A stretch of 64,000 bases of DNA from Tiliqua scincoides (GCF_035046505.1 NC_089821.1:32784348-32848347), one strand, 5' to 3'. Positions 1 to 15,500 are shown, counted from the stretch's first letter. Translations and numbers: made by a program. The notes: a model not told the origin generated them from the letters alone.

Positions 1-46
1 GACCCACAGGCTGGGGCGTCACGACACCCCAGTTTGAATACCACTG
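1..46. mobile_element. 3' end of a hAT-like DNA element
   Basis: Contains ctggggcgtcacgacacccc and ends agtttgaataccactg, a hAT-type terminal sequence. The same ending recurs at 62970-63015. The rest lies left of the window. Confidence 0.4.
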
Positions 47-396
47 CCCACTACTTTTGGCATCGTACACAGTACTTGCTTGACTAGACAGGAGTTGTCC
101 ATCTGCAGTATATGGCCAAACCAGAGCAACCTAGATTTTAAACCTTCATTTGACCTATACTTTGATCACTTATGTGATGGCTGTGGATATGCAAATTTGT
201 TTAATCCCACTAGTCTCATTCTCCTAGGATTTTCTCATCACTGAATTTCTACTCAGAGTAAGGTTATATATTGTTACAGACTACAATAACAATAGGGAAC
301 CCTTTAGTAGGAGTTGTCACAGTCATCATAATAGTAGTACAGTATGTAGAGGATTTAAGATTTAGCACACAACTGATACTCATAATAATATTTTAG

Positions 397-524
397 GATG
401 ATGCTGGATTCTGTCAGCCACAATACCTTCTTGCCACACTCAATGATATGTGAATCCCTGATGTCCTGGTCTGAACTATGTGGAGCTACTGACGAAAACT
501 ACCCTCCATATGAGCATCATACAG
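397..524 (+). CDS. ELF5: ELF5 exon 2 (first coding exon in window)
   Basis: Acceptor ttttag ends at 396; donor gtgggt starts at 525. Coding from 398/401, residues 1-41, ending in phase 1 after HHT. Encodes the acidic N-terminus, which contains MSWSEL (human MSWTDL). Confidence 0.95.
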
Positions 525-3500
525 GTGGGTACTTAGGTTCTTTGATAAGTGAACGTGCGCTCAGTGTGGTGAATGTCATATAATCAGGGTGACCAGATGT
601 ATTCTTTTTCAAGGACATGTCCTCTTTTTTAGTCTCGTGTCCTGGAAAAGAACTTAAATGTTCTCCTTTTCCCTGTGAGCAGGGCCTTCTTGTAATTAAT
701 AAATTATATGTAATAAATATAGTTTTTAAATTTAATAATAATAATAATAATATAGTATTTAAATTAATCACATGAAATCAATACAGTAGTGTTTTCTGCT
801 TTTATTTTGACCTACGTTTTCCTTGGATGTCCTACATTTTGGGGTCCTCTTTTGTTGTTATGACATCTGGTCACCCTGAATACTGAATATAATACTTCGG
901 TTAAATAATTTGAATCTCACTGGAAACACTAGAACAAAAACAAAGATGGCTTCCACTGACAAGTATGCTCTGCGCCGCGAGGCCTTACCAGGTGGTTTGT
1001 TTCTTAGCACCGCAAATAGGTAGTTTTATGAATTGCTTGTGATGAATGAGAGTCCCCTGTTGAGCATGTCTGATTTTTGTTTGTTGATACATGTTTGTAA
1101 CATTCTCTCTTTTAAGAGTGCACTTAAGACACCTTAGGTGTGTTATCTAAAGATTTATTGTGGGAGACAACACAATTAAATGTAACTGCCCTTTGAACGA
1201 TGTAATTAAAGATTTGCAAGGGGAAAAAAAGAAGAAGAAGAAAGACTTGCAAGGAGGTCATCAAGTTTACCTCCTGTCCATGGCAATATAAGCCTGTGCC
1301 AAATTGATCCCTGAGGTAAGCTTGCCCAACCTTTCGCTGGAAATCTCATCAGGAACAGATTCCATAATCACCTCAGGCATCTTAGGGTAAAACTAGACAG
1401 GCTTGCTGCCTTTCCATGTTGCTTTATCCACTTTTCCCAGTAACTTCTAACACAAATTATGACGCGATATTGTCAGGCAATGCATTTCCCTCTCCCTGCC
1501 TCACACCATGTGCTGACGGGGTGGGGAAATGGACAGGACAATGATGTCACTTCATGCACTGTGTCATAATAGGCATTTCAAGAATGAGTTGGAAGAGCCA
1601 TGAAGTAGGACAACTCCGTATTCCTTACAGTGTTACCTGTCTTATGCAACCACCGAGCTTTATTTTCAGACATGTTTCTCCATTATTATGAGAACTCCAC
1701 CTTTCCTATATTTACTCTGACAGCCCCATCCAAATACTGGGTTTACTCCTGTGGAACATGGGTCCATTGTTGTAAACCCATGGCATGTAAACAGCATGCC
1801 ACCAACAGCCATTTTTGAATCCCCCACCTCACACAGCAGTGGTGTCAGCAGCCCACTGCCAGTAACAGCTATCTGCACTGGGGCAAGTGGTGGGAACTAG
1901 GCAGGAGCTACCCTCCAAAAATTCCCTTACCTTGAGGAGACCTCCATGACTGCTCACACTGCAGGATACAGCACACTCCCTATTAGCTAGCCTGCATCAG
2001 CCCTGCAGTGGGGGTTACGGATGGACTTTTAATTCCTCTGCTTACTTAATTTAACATGTTTCTCATTGTAATAATTATTCACTCTTTCATCTTATATCTC
2101 TTGGTATCACCTTGCGTGCTTTCTCTCAATTTTCCTCATTGCTGCCTCTACTCATCAAATACTGTACCTGTTAGTCATTAACCATAGCCTAGCTAGAAGG
2201 GGCAAAACAGTAAGTACTGCTGACACCGCAACGCACCGTGGAAACGGTCCCTCCCACTCGCTGTCAAAGCCATTCCAGGCAGCGACGGCAATATGCAGGA
2301 GGCACCATTTGGTGCAGCAAGTGCCTGCACTGCCATCGCTGTCTGGAATGGTTCCAATGGCAAATGAGAGGGGCTGCTTACACAGCACATTGCACCACCT
2401 GCACTACTTACTATTTTGCCTACCCCAGCTACTCTGCTGGTCATTAACACTAGTTTTTTTGTGCTCTTCCAATCCTCGCACTTTCTTTTAGATGGATGTT
2501 CTTTCCATGTAACCCTTCCTTTTAGGAAATGTTATCTTGGTTGGTTTTTAAGAAAATAGTTTAAAATCCATCCACTTTCCTTTTTAGGTTTTATTTTTAT
2601 CTTTACTTTTCTTTCTTTCTCACTGTTCCTGTTAGCTATTATATAGACTTGTGTTTTTTGCAGTTGTTTTCAATCTGAGTTGCACCCAGCAAGCAGTTGT
2701 CCTAAGCATGCCCTTCTCTTTGGATGTATATTTCAGTTTTTCAAACTGTGGGTCGTGACCCACTAGGTGGGTCACAAGCCAATTTCAGGTGGGTCCCCAT
2801 TCATGTCAATATTTTATTTTTAATATATTAGATGATGCTACCATGGCATGTGACTGCATTCGGAAAATGTTACACACCTCTACTTTTAACAGGCTACTAT
2901 ATGCTTTTAACAATGATAGTCAATGGGGCTTTCTCTTGGGTAAGTGAGGGTAGGATTGTAGCCTAGGATTGTTAAAAATTTCCCTGCTTGTTGATGTCAC
3001 TTCCGGTCATGACATCACGTCCAGGTTAATGACATCACTTCTGGTGGGTCCCAACAGATTCTTATTCCAAAAAGTGGGACCCAGTGCTAAACATTTGAGA
3101 ACCACTGTTTTATTAGAATTGAACCAACACGCAGGGACTTGGTTATCCATATGCGGTGCCTACTGTGATGTAGGCTCACAAACATGAAAGATTAAGTGGG
3201 AACTGCAACAAAATGTTGCAGTGGATGTCCACCCACTTCTGGTTTGCTTCTGTTCAGGGCTTCAGGCAGCCTGAAGCAGGAGTCTTGCAGGGTCAGGAGT
3301 CAGGCCTGGGGGACAGGGAGGTCAATTTAAGGACAAGGAAGAGGGAAAAGGCCTTTTGTTTTCTTTCTCACTCCATTGAAGCCTTTTCTGCTGCATTGTA
3401 CAGCACTACGGGTCAGGTTTAGCACTGGCTGCCAATCGTTAAATCTGAGCGTTATTGCTATCCTGCAGGGGTGCCCAAACCCCGGCCCAGGGGCCACTTG

Positions 3501-6500
3501 CAGCCCTCGAGGTCTCTCAATGCGGCCCTCAGGGAGCCCCCAGTCTCCAATGAGCCTCTGGCCCTCCAGAGATTTGTTGAAGCCCACACTGGCCCAATGC
3601 AACTTCTCTCAGCGTGAGGGTGACTGTTTGACCTTTCGTGTGAGCTGTGGGATGAGAGCTCCCTCCACTGCTTGCTGTTTCACATCTGTGATGCAGCAGT
3701 GGCAGCAAAGGAAAGGCCAACTTTGCTTTGTGCAAGGCCTTTTATAGGCATTGAGCTATTGCAAGACCTTCATTCATTCTTATAAGTTCATCTTTAATAT
3801 ATTCATTTATGTAAACTTATGTAAATTTATTCAAATTTTCAATGTAAATTAATTCTTTTTTTTTCCCCGGCCCCCGACACAGTGTCAGAGAGCTGCTGTG
3901 GCCCTCCTGCCAAAAACTTTGGACACCCCTGCTATACTGTATAATGGGGTGGGAGTGCCCTGGAGCCTGCAAAAGAGAAAACATGTCCCTTTGCCTTTGC
4001 AGCATCTTGAAATCTTCCTGCAGAATGTAAAAAGGGAAGTTTCTTTAACCCCCTGACATGAATCACTGACCTTAATTCCTTCCTGTTCTGGATATTTTCT
4101 ATAAGCAATTACTTGCTTGAGCAGTTCAGTTCCCTCTTCTCCTGTCCTACATTTTCCATTTTTTGCCTCTCAGTTGACATCTTTATCATTCTCAACCACT
4201 GCTAGTTAAAGACTTATGACCCAATCGTATCTAGGCCTTAGGGTGGCAGATCTCACAATCCACAATAATAAGTCCTAGAATAGCAAAGTGAAATCCACAC
4301 TGATATTGTGCGGTTCGGGAGAGGACCAATTCAAGGTGAGAGGGCCAGGGTACCCCAATCTTGGTGGCAGCTACACATGCTGAGATCCTATCCTTGTTTC
4401 CCCACCCCAAAACACCCCAAGGATTCTTAGACTTATGGATCTGAGGATACCCACTGATGGCCAGGCAGCCTATGGGGAATGAATGAAAAGGAAAATCTTT
4501 ATGTATCTCTCCTGGCTATTTGGTCACATACACCCCAATAGCAACACGCTCTCTGGCACCAGCCCTGCACATTATGGACTGGCAGGGCACTGAATTGGGC
4601 CTCAAATTAATAGACTCACATAACCTGCCCACATTCAGGGTATTTTTACATGCTTTTTCTTTCCTGAAGCAGAAGAGAGAATTACTCACAAATAATAATG
4701 GAAAAATGCAGAATTTTAGAGCAGCTGAGGCAGTAACATGTCCCATTCCAAACAAACAAAAAATAGCAATAAAGACAGCATTTCCCATGCTCCAGATAAT
4801 GAACTGGGTTATAGCATATTTTTAAACCTCTATATCCTCTACATTTTGTAAGCTCCTGGAAACTCACATAGGTCCTGAAGTTCACAGTGCCATTTTCTGG
4901 GTTTTAAAAAAAAAATCAGTCTGCAGTAATGTAATAGGGAGTCCTATGGGTATGTAGAAACCGCTACCTTATTCTGAGCAAACCCATTTCATTTCCAAAC
5001 TGAGATGTACTTGACCACCTGAGTTTCCTGTTAAAATATATTTACAGCAAAAGAAAAGTAATCCATATAGAGATACTCAGGAATGCAATGAGGCTAAGAA
5101 GTGAAGATATGATTTCAGTCAAATTGTAAGAGACGGAGAAACTCAGAGAAAGAGATAGATCATACATGAGAATTCAGAAAAATGAAATAACAAAAGCATC
5201 AGACAGTTATACACTCAAGTAGTATAAACAGACGTATAACCAACATCATGTCTGGTTTCACCCATACAACTTTACTGAAACACAAATGTGTTCATTGTAT
5301 TTCTTTTTTATTTAAAATACTTCCAAGTTGAAATGGATTTTCAGTCCCACTAAAGGAACCATCAAGATACCTTACAAACCTTCGGTAAAACAACATTAAA
5401 ATAAATTTTAAAACAGAAATCAAAACAGCCACAACAATAAAAATGGAAGCAAGAAAACAACACACAGAGTCAAATAAAGATACAGTGTAAACAAAGAAAA
5501 TTCATGAGAAGGCTAATTGAAACTTCTGTATAATTCTTATATTTTCTCTGGTAAACTGCAATGAGAATCATTATCCAGGAAATCAATTCTCCTCTGGATT
5601 GCAATCAAAAACTATGATACAGATGAGCATCTGTTCCTCAAAAAAGAAAGTATTGGATATACTCCTTTCAGGTTTCATATCATGCCAACCTAACGACATG
5701 CAGTGGCATGACTTTGGCACAATTATGCATTTTCTGCATAAATCATGTTACACGGGTTTGTGAAAAAGCTGAGTTGTTCATTGCCTCATAAGTGACAGCC
5801 CAATCCTATCCAACCTTCCAGTGCTGATGCAGCCTCAAGGAAAGGGAAAAACATTCCCTCACCTTGAGAAGGCCTCCGTGACTATCCCCCTACCACAGGA
5901 TTCAGTGCGTGCCCCATTGGCACAGCTGCACCGGCGCTGGAAAACTGAATAGGATTGGGCCCACAATGAGTTCAGATTAGAGATATACAAGACATGGATG
6001 AAAATGGCTTCACTCACTGCACTCCTTTGCATACTGAATACACTGAAAACTTGCAAACTATGGTTACCAGATGTACGAAAGACATGGCTCCTGGACCTTG
6101 AGTACTCATATGGAAGATCTTGTACTTACCTTTCAAGCACTTCATGACCTGAAACTCGCATATCTCAGAGACTGCTGTTCCGCATATAATGGCCCAATTC
6201 TAAAAGGGCCATACACTGCTGGAACAAGGCAAAGGAGAAGAACAGAGCAGAGATGGGGGTGGGGAGGAGGAGGCTATATCAAAATCATGAAGGGGGTGGT
6301 AATGGCGGCAATTGGCAGTACTGTAATTGGCAGTGGTGCCATTGTCTTTCCTATCCCTCTTCCCGATCTCAATATGCCTTCCTGAGTCCACTTGGACTTT
6401 CACCACCTATTTAGCTAATGCAGTCTGAGTAGATCCATTCAGGTGGCAAGGGCTTACCCAAGGGCAAGGGAACAAATACTTCCTTACCTTGAGCCCAACT

Positions 6501-9500
6501 CCCCCACAGGATACAGCACACACCCCACTGGTGCATCTGCATCACTATGTGGGGAGTTAGGTAGGATTGGGCAGCCCATTTAGCTGCTTTCCACAGTGTG
6601 GGTCTTGTTGCATGTGCTCATGTCTAATATTATAATGCCATTGTACAAATCGATGGTAAGACCACACCTGGAGTATTGTGTCCAGTTCTGGTCGCCTCAT
6701 CTCAAAAAAGACACAGTGGAAATGGAAAAGGTGCAAAAGAGAGCGACTAAGATGATTACTGGGCTGGGGCACCTTCCTTATGAGGAAAGGCTATGGCGTT
6801 TGGGCCTCTTCAGCCTAGAAAAGAGGCGCCTGAGGGGGGATATGACTGAGACATACAAAATTATGCACGAGAAGGACAGAGTGGATAGAGAGATGCTCTT
6901 TACACTCTCACATAACACCAGAACCAGGGGAAATCCACTAAAATTGAGTGTTGGAAGAGTTAGAACAGACAAAAGAAAATATTTATTTACTCAGCATGTG
7001 GTTGGTCTGTGGAACTCCTTGCCACAGGGTGTGGTGATGGCGTCTGGCCTGGACGTCTTTAAAAGGGGATTGGACAAGTTTCTGGAGGCAAAATCCATTA
7101 CGGGTTACAAGCCATGATGTGTATCTGCAGCCTCCTGATTTTAGAAATGGGCTATGTCAGAATGCCAGATGCAAGGGAGGGCACCAGAATGAGGTCTCTT
7201 GTTATCTGGTGTGCTCCCTGGGGCATTTGGTGGGCCGCTGTGAGATACAGGAAGCTGGACTAGATGGGCCTATGGCCTGATCCAGTGGGGCTGTTCTTAT
7301 GTTCTTATGTCATATGAGTGAGGACATCTGTGGAAAGGAAGAGGTGGTCCTTTCGTCAACTGATCAAAGGCTGCAGAATAATGACCTCCCCAAAGAGGTT
7401 CCCAGCTGTTCTTTTCTTGTAGCTTTTCAGAGAGAATACAGTAAAGTTCCAATACCTACAGAGTGAGCTCTATCGCTTTGCGCTACAGTTTTTTTAAATT
7501 GTTTTATTGCTATTTTTCTTTTATTGTTTCTTTCTTGTTGCAAACCACCTTAAGCCTTGAAAAGGCAGAGTTCTGCTGTTCTTGGAGAAATTTTAAAAAA
7601 ATGACAAACCAAAATATGCAGATTAACTTGTATCTGGTCATCCAGTTGCTGCCACTGGTACAACAGAAAACAAATGGAAACAGGAAGTCTAAATTGGGGT
7701 AAAACAGACATAACAGGCAAGATCCATCTAGCCGAGCATCCTGTTTCCCATGGTGGCTAACTAAATACTTCTTGGAGACCCACATGCAGGGCTTGAAGAC
7801 AAATATCCTTCCCCATTGTTGCTTCCCAGCAACTGTATTCAGTATCACAAATTTATGCGGGTGCTCTATGTTTATTGAGGAGAAATGATAAAGTTTTTCA
7901 ATAACTCATTCAAGCTTTGCTAGAAATTCATTTTTATCCATTCCTGTTCTCCTTCACAACTGAGTGCAATAAAATTCTAACTCATTTTCCCATTCTCTTA
8001 CAAAGGACCATCTAAATCTTGTCAACGGGTTCCTTTGGGTACCTGACTCTCATATATAAGTACTAAAACTGTTCTTTTCTTCAGCAGTACCACTATCAGA
8101 TTATTCCAAATGTCCATGCACAAAGTAAAAAGAAAATGATTTTGAGAACATCCAACTTCATTTTGGCTTCTTTGGCAAACTATTTGTACATATAATCACC
8201 TCCAGAGGGAGACTTTTTTCTGGCTTCCAAAAATAATCTGATCCATTAAGGCAGAGGTGCTCACACTTTTTTGGCTCGAAAGCAACTTTGAAACCCAGCA
8301 AGGCCCGGAGATCTACCAGAGTTTTTTTTACAATGTTCGCGCCATCATAACATATAACATTTATGTGTACAATGTATGTTGGTTTACCTTGAGCCCCACT
8401 GAGTATAACAGGACTTACTCCTGAGTAGACATGCCTAGGATTAGGCTGTGAGGCTGCAATCCTAGCCGCACTTACCTGGGAGTAAGCCCCATTGAGTACA
8501 ATGGGCCTTACTCCCGGCGTTTCCTCCCAGAGGCACCTGAAAGGGGGGGGTCGGCACTCCGCGATCTACTCATTTTGCCTCGCGATCTACCGGTAGATCG
8601 CGATCCACCTATTGAGCACCCCTGCATTAAGGCAAAGCAAACAAAGAGAATAAGCTAGATCTGGCAAAAATTATTCCATGGAGAAAAAATATTTATGTCT
8701 TAGCATTTTTATTGCTGGTAAAGTTGATATTTATCTCCGTCAGGTCAAGGTTTTAGAAGGAATTGCTAAAGCATTTCAAGGTTAATACATTTCACTAGAT
8801 GAAACATCAGAAAAGCAGCTAGTTTCAGCTCATGAAACCATAGAGAATAGATAACATGGAGAGAACAGCAAAGAACATATATGTTCCGTTTATTTCACAC
8901 ACCCAAGTATAAAACAGAATCCATGATCCACAGCCCATCTATCAGAAAAAGAGGTTTCCTTTTAAAGATGGAAATAACACTATTATTTGCTCACTAAAAG
9001 TGGTAAAGCTGGGTCAGCATAGCTCTGCTAAAACACATCAAGGACTATCTAGTTTCATATTTTGTCTGACACACTAACCAGCTTAAGTTCTTTAAATGAC
9101 ATGAAATTTATAGCTCAATCAATACATGGATGAGTGGGGCAGAATCATATACTGTATGTACATAGGCATCATGCATAAAATCTAATAAAACACATAGGTT
9201 TTGGTAGCAAGGCCAGCAGGGAATCCTGCTCCCTTCACATTGTCTGTCTACATATTTCTTCTCTGACAAGAGCTGTTATATTCCAGATAAGCTTGCAAGT
9301 GGGGCATGATAGATATAACCACCCCTCCCATCATTTCCGACATCTGGTATTACTTTTAAACAAAGATATGTTGATTATTTTCAATCAAATCTAATGTGTA
9401 CTCATAGATCTGTGCTATCTGTCAGCTACAAGCCCATTACAGCAGGTCAGTGTTAGATTTTGGTGCGCAAAGCTGTGCTGTGGTCCTCAAAAGAGATACC

Positions 9501-12500
9501 AAATGAATCTTTCCAAATCCTGCCACTCCTGCCATGTCTCACTCTCTGTCAATTTATGCTTCCCATAATTCAGTGGTTCCCAAACTGTGAGACATGGCTC
9601 CTTGGGGAGCCATGGAAACTAGCCAGGGGAGCTGCGGAATCCTCATGAAAATCTTGCCACCCTATGCAATGTATAGGATTGTAGCCCTAAGGAGGGGCTG
9701 CAGCCAATAGCCCAGGAGGTTGAGAGTACCAACAATCGAATATGTATATGTTTGCCATAACTTTTGATGCAGTATAACCATTCCAACTATTGACAGATCA
9801 GAAAGAAGCTACTAACCCAGGAATCACCATCGTCTTGTAGCGCCATCATGCCTTACAATTATTAATTCATAACAATGCCACAGATTGTAACGCTGATACC
9901 AAGCTCATTGCATCTCATCCTGGAATGTTTGATTGTGTGCTGATTTGAATAGATAGAAATCAGTGAAATGTTTGCCATTTTAAATAAACTGCTCATCTAA
10001 AGTAATCTAAAATCTTACATCTTTGCCATTACATAGGGTACAATCCATCATGGACATCTGTTCACCCAGAGTACTGGACAAGACATAACGTCTGTGAGTG
10101 GCTGCAGTTTTGCTGTGATCAATACAAACTGGATGCCAACTGTATTTCTTTTTGTCAGTTCAACATAAATGGCCAACAACTGTGTAGTATGACCCAAGAG
10201 GAGTTTCTAAATGCTGCAGGCATTTGTGGTGAATACCTGTATTTCATCCTACAGAACATCAAGGCTCATGGTTAGTAACTCAGAAGACTTAATCAAAATG
10301 TGATGCTTCCATTCCGGGTGGGTCTGGTGTGCTTGGGTAAGATGTTGAATTGACAGCTACATAGATATCCATGGCGCATTGAACAGTAGTCCAGCACAGC
10401 AATGGGGATCACATTAGATATGCAACCTACATATAGAATTGGACTTAGTAACATCAGGGCTGCCTAAATTCTCAGTTCTAGAAGGAACAGAACATGTTGT
10501 TGTTGTTGTTTAAATTTTTGTTTACATTTAAATGTATGCATTTTAGTATGAATCAATCATATATCACTTTGCAATGCAATGTACCTGATATTCTTTACTC
10601 CATTAATCTCTTCAGGTGGGTCATTGCTATGTCCCATTTTGCAAATGGGAAACCTAGGACTCAAGATAAACTGGTAGTTAGAGGCCAGTGATGAAGGAGT
10701 AGCTAGGAGGAGCACCTACAGTCCACCATCAGCAGATGGTCCACACACTTTCTGTGAAACCTCCTGTTGTTTTCCAAGTTTCACAACACAATCCTATGCA
10801 TGTTGTCTCAGAAGTAAACCCCACGGAGTTCAGTGGAACTTGGTCTCAATTCAATGCATATAGGATTGCAGCCTCAGTTAGTTTATATATACTATATAAG
10901 TTGGCAAATTATGGAGCAATGAAAACAGTATGGGATACAAAGGAAAGATTAATTTAAAGCATTTATATCCTGAAGATGAAGTAAGACTGGCAATGAGGAG
11001 AATTAAAAATGCCAGAATAGTGGCATGGAGATGTAGTTTTTAAGGTCCTGTTTTAGAGCAGGCTCTTAGGTTTTGAAACTCAGTGGGCATACCAAAAGAC
11101 CATAAACAAATATACAATTATAAACCTGAATATTGGATTCAATGTTTTTGCCCCATAGGAATCTCCTTCTTTCATGACAATGAAGATACAAAGTCATCCG
11201 ACAAGGACGAAAGTCAGTCATGTAAGTAAGACAAGGATATGCATACTTTTACAAAATGTTTCTCTTTCTAAATAAGAGGTTGATCCCATAGGGACAAACA
11301 GCAGTGCTTCAATATGCGTAGGTTCACAGAGAGCCTTACAGCAGCCCCATGACAGGCAGGTTGTGATTCTAGAACGACTTTCTATTCTAGAAAGTCGTTT
11401 CTATTCTAGAACGATTTTCTATAGGAGAGGTAACCAACCTCTCCTGCTCTCAATTGTTTTCATCTGGACTTAGGCAGAGAAGTACCAAAGTGAGAAAGGA
11501 ACAGCTGTAAGGGCCTATCCAGGATTAGACCAGCAGCAGAAGCATTTATGACAGCAAAACATAGTTTCACTATTGTAAAATGGCTTCCAGCGGCACATAG
11601 AGCTTGCCACCAGTAGCCATTTTAGGAGTGATGCCACAAATGGCAGCAGCACAGGAGGTCTGTGTCCAAACCCAGACATGTATGTCGGATGGTGGTGGAG
11701 GCAGGGAGTGGGTGGATCAGGCAGGGGAAAGGTGGCAAAGTTAGGGGAAGGGGACCGAGGAAGGAGCAGATTGAGACTGGGAAAAGGGCAGGGTCAGCAG
11801 CTGCAGTGCCACTGATATCCTATCCGCCTTTTCAGCCTCAGTCTGTAAAGAAGAACTGCAAAGTAGTTGGTGCAGATCTGAGTAGACCCAGCAGGACAGC
11901 AAGAGTTTACCCCAGGTGAGGGAACAAATGTTCCTTCACCCACAGGAGAACTCCAAAGCCTGAAACTCCCCTGCAGAATGCAGCACGTACCCCTTTGATG
12001 TAGCTGAATCGGCACAAGGGGAGTTATGTAGGATTGGGCTGCAATTTATTTATTTATTTATTTCCCACCTTTCCATCCCAGCAAAGGGCACTCAAGTTCT
12101 GCAGATACTTTCTAGGTACCCTTCCGTATAAAACTTCCAGGATATAATCAATAACAAAATTACAATAGAACACCATAAAAATAAAAACAGAAATTTAAAA
12201 ACCCATAAACAGCTGCCATAAAACCTATAGGATCTAGCAGAACTAAGAAAGGAAGAAAGAAAGGAAAGGTAGTTTGGAACAGGTTTTCAGATGGACCTGA
12301 AAGAGAATATGTTGGTGCCAGGCAGACTTCCCTTGGGAGGATATTCAATACAGATTCGACATTGGTATCTGTGGGGGTTCCATTTCGGAACTGAAATCTG
12401 CAGATACTGGATCTGTGAATGACAGGGTCATACTGTACATGGGACACCATGACCTAAAAGGGTCTGGTTACCATGTACCTAAACAATAGCAAAGAAGGCT

Positions 12501-15500
12501 AGTTTAGACTGTTAGGTGAAGAATGAAGGATTGAGGCAGGCTTCTGTGGAAGAAGGTAGGTCTTCCACAGAAGCCAGAATAGCCAGATCCTAAAGCCTTA
12601 TAGTTACTAGTAACCAGAACTTTGAATTGTGACTAGAAATAGACCAGCAGACAGTGTAGCTGTTTATGTGTTAGCAAGAAGTGCTGTTTATAGCTGGTTT
12701 CAAGTAACATTTCACATTTATATAAATAACTGCAGCGTGCCATACCTACAATTTACACAGATTTGGTAGCGCACAGGTCTAGATCATCCAAAAGACCTCT
12801 GAAATTAAAACCCCATTTTGTCATTCCAAGTTTCATAAATCTCTCAGCAGTTCAGAGCGCTGTATGCTTTCAGTATAGTTTTCCTATGTGGATTATCACC
12901 AACATTCATGGAGGGAGAGGGAAGAAAAATCTGCATTACCATTGAGATAGGGCCACAGGACCGCCATGAAGGACAATGAACTAATCACTCAAAAGTGCCA
13001 GAACACAGTTGAAAGCATGACTGATCTTTTGTATGTTCCTTTGCTACTGGTAACCATGCTCCATGACCATGACTCTGAGGTCTGTAGGAGTATTTACGTA
13101 TAGATACAATCAGGACACTGTGTTTTCAGATAACCAGGCTTTTGGATAATTGAAATGTGGCCAATGGCAATCCCTTCTTTAATTTTTTAGCTACCCGCAC
13201 AGCTGCTTTCCAAGTGCTGGTTAATCATTCACTTGGCTTTATCTTGATGATAAAGTTGGATTTTTATTCAAAGATAAATCACAGACTTTCACTGATTTAG
13301 TGTTGCATGCAATTTAATTAGGTGAACACTTCGACCTCTTTAAATCCCATTATCGTCTGTATTCATTTGTGTCAATTATTTTTTAAATGTCTTCCAGATA
13401 ATGATAAGGCATGCTTGGGGACAGGTGGTATCAAAAGTCAAGAATGTCAAAGTCACAGCAGAACAAGTAAGCAAGCTCTGCCATCTAAAGACTGTGTGTG
13501 AAAATTTCCAAAAAAAAAAAAAAAATCTGTTTGTGTTCTGTCACTAAACATTCAGGGCACAAGCCCAAAAAGGGCTACTCAAAAGTAAGTCCTATTTTGT
13601 TCCATGGGGCTTACTCTCAGCAAAGTGTGGTTAGGATTGCAGCCTCAGTTACTTTGCCCATTCTGCTTGATATCAGTTAGCTTTAAAGGTTGAAAATAAG
13701 TTTTGAAATAAAGTAGATATCATTATTTTCCTTTGTGATTATATTACAAGGCCTTTTGGGACAGGAAACTATTGTCTGTAAACCACTTTGTGAACTTTTT
13801 TTGTTGAAAAGCAATATATAAATATTCTTATTAGTATTTTGTCAATTATTCCTAAAAACAATCACTGCAATATCCACCACCAGGGGGCACTCCTGGAGTT
13901 GGATCCAAAGAACCTTAGGTCTAGCTCCTCATGCCCAAGGAAGATTTGGGCTTGCATCTCTTGAACAGCAGCTGAATGAAATCTCTCACCAGTGCAGGCT
14001 ATTAATGTGTTGTTTTGTCCCTGAAGACTTGCAGAGCTCTCACTTATGGGAATTTGTGAGAGACCTCCTCCTGTCCCCTGAGGAGAATAGTGGTATTCTG
14101 GAGTGGGAAGACAGGGATCAAGGCGTCTTTCGAGTTGTTAAATCAGAAGCTCTAGCCAAAATGTGGGGCCAAAGGAAGAAAAACGATAGAATGACCTATG
14201 AAAAACTAAGCCGTGCACTCCGGTAAGCTGACAGCCTAAGCAGTGTTGTATAATTTAGCAAATTTCACATGATTTTACAGGTTGCAAAATGCAGAGGTCA
14301 TGAGACAGAGCTATGGTTCTTTGATGGGTTATAGGAACCTGGGGCCAGATCTATGGGTGGAATTAATGGGCATAGTGACAGATTGGTAAACAAATTATTT
14401 GCTATTATACCCTATGCATATGACATTTCATTTTGCTATCTCTCCATTACCGACTTCACTCACATTTCACCCTGAACTACTGTCTGAGCAATGTATGTCC
14501 CCACATCACTGGGCAGCAACTGACCAATCCAGAGAGGCCACAGGGACTGACATGGCTGGCTGGATCATTGGGCCTTCTGAGCTCTCACAGAGCTCTCACT
14601 GCTAGGGATTACGGCAGCAACCCAGAAGAAGTGGGCTGGGCACTACGGCTGCCGGCTTCAAATGGAGCCAGGTGGCTGCAGGAGGGTGCTAGAAGGAGAG
14701 GGCAGCTGCCTCAGGAATGGAGGAGCAGCCTGCACCTCCAGACCGGCTGTTGACCGGCCACATCTGACACAGGCAATCCAAGGGGAGAAAGGAGCTGACT
14801 GGGGATAACCACTCTCCATCCATCCAAGGAGGTTGCTCCTTGATAAGCAAACAGCCTGTCAGAACTGTGGAAGTGGGACCAAATCAAGTGGCTCCATCTC
14901 AAGGGGCAGGCAGACGCACAGTGCCCCCCCCCACCCCCTGAGGGGAACCAGGTGTGCATGGCCTCACCAACTCTGTCAGAACCCAGGTGCCCACTGAAAC
15001 CTACCTGAACCACCAGAGGATGCGAGAGCATACTCATCCAATGGCATCGCCAGACTTGACCTGATAGAGAGAAGAAACTTGTGTTAGAACCCATGACCCC
15101 AGCCCAGTGATGGAAACGTGGGACTGCTTATGACTGTTAAAGCACTTATGGAAATAAAAACCATCCTAAAGCATCACTGAGTGAGTCTTTTTAGACCGGA
15201 GGAGGGCTGACCAGAGAAGGGAGATTGCCATGTCCCAGCAATCCTCTTGACATGCTCCCCTACCCCCCAACCTTGGGGCACAGGGGGACATAGCTGTGAC
15301 AGTTCTGTTTTTGCGGAGAAGCTGCACTGGGAACATTTAAACTCAAAACAGTTTACTTTGAGCAGCAGGTAGGCAAGTTCCCCCTTTTCTAAAAAGAATG
15401 GATTGCTTTTTCATTGACACTATCATATCGACTGTGGTTATTTGTTCCAAAGTATATGTTAATGATTCTTCTAAGTCCAATTTCAATGTTGTTGCAGGTA

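Noticed and set aside
14580-15310. Second LTR-type element
   Set aside because: It has an aataaa-type signal and tgt(c/t)agaac repeats, but no paired ends with a matching target duplication could be found.
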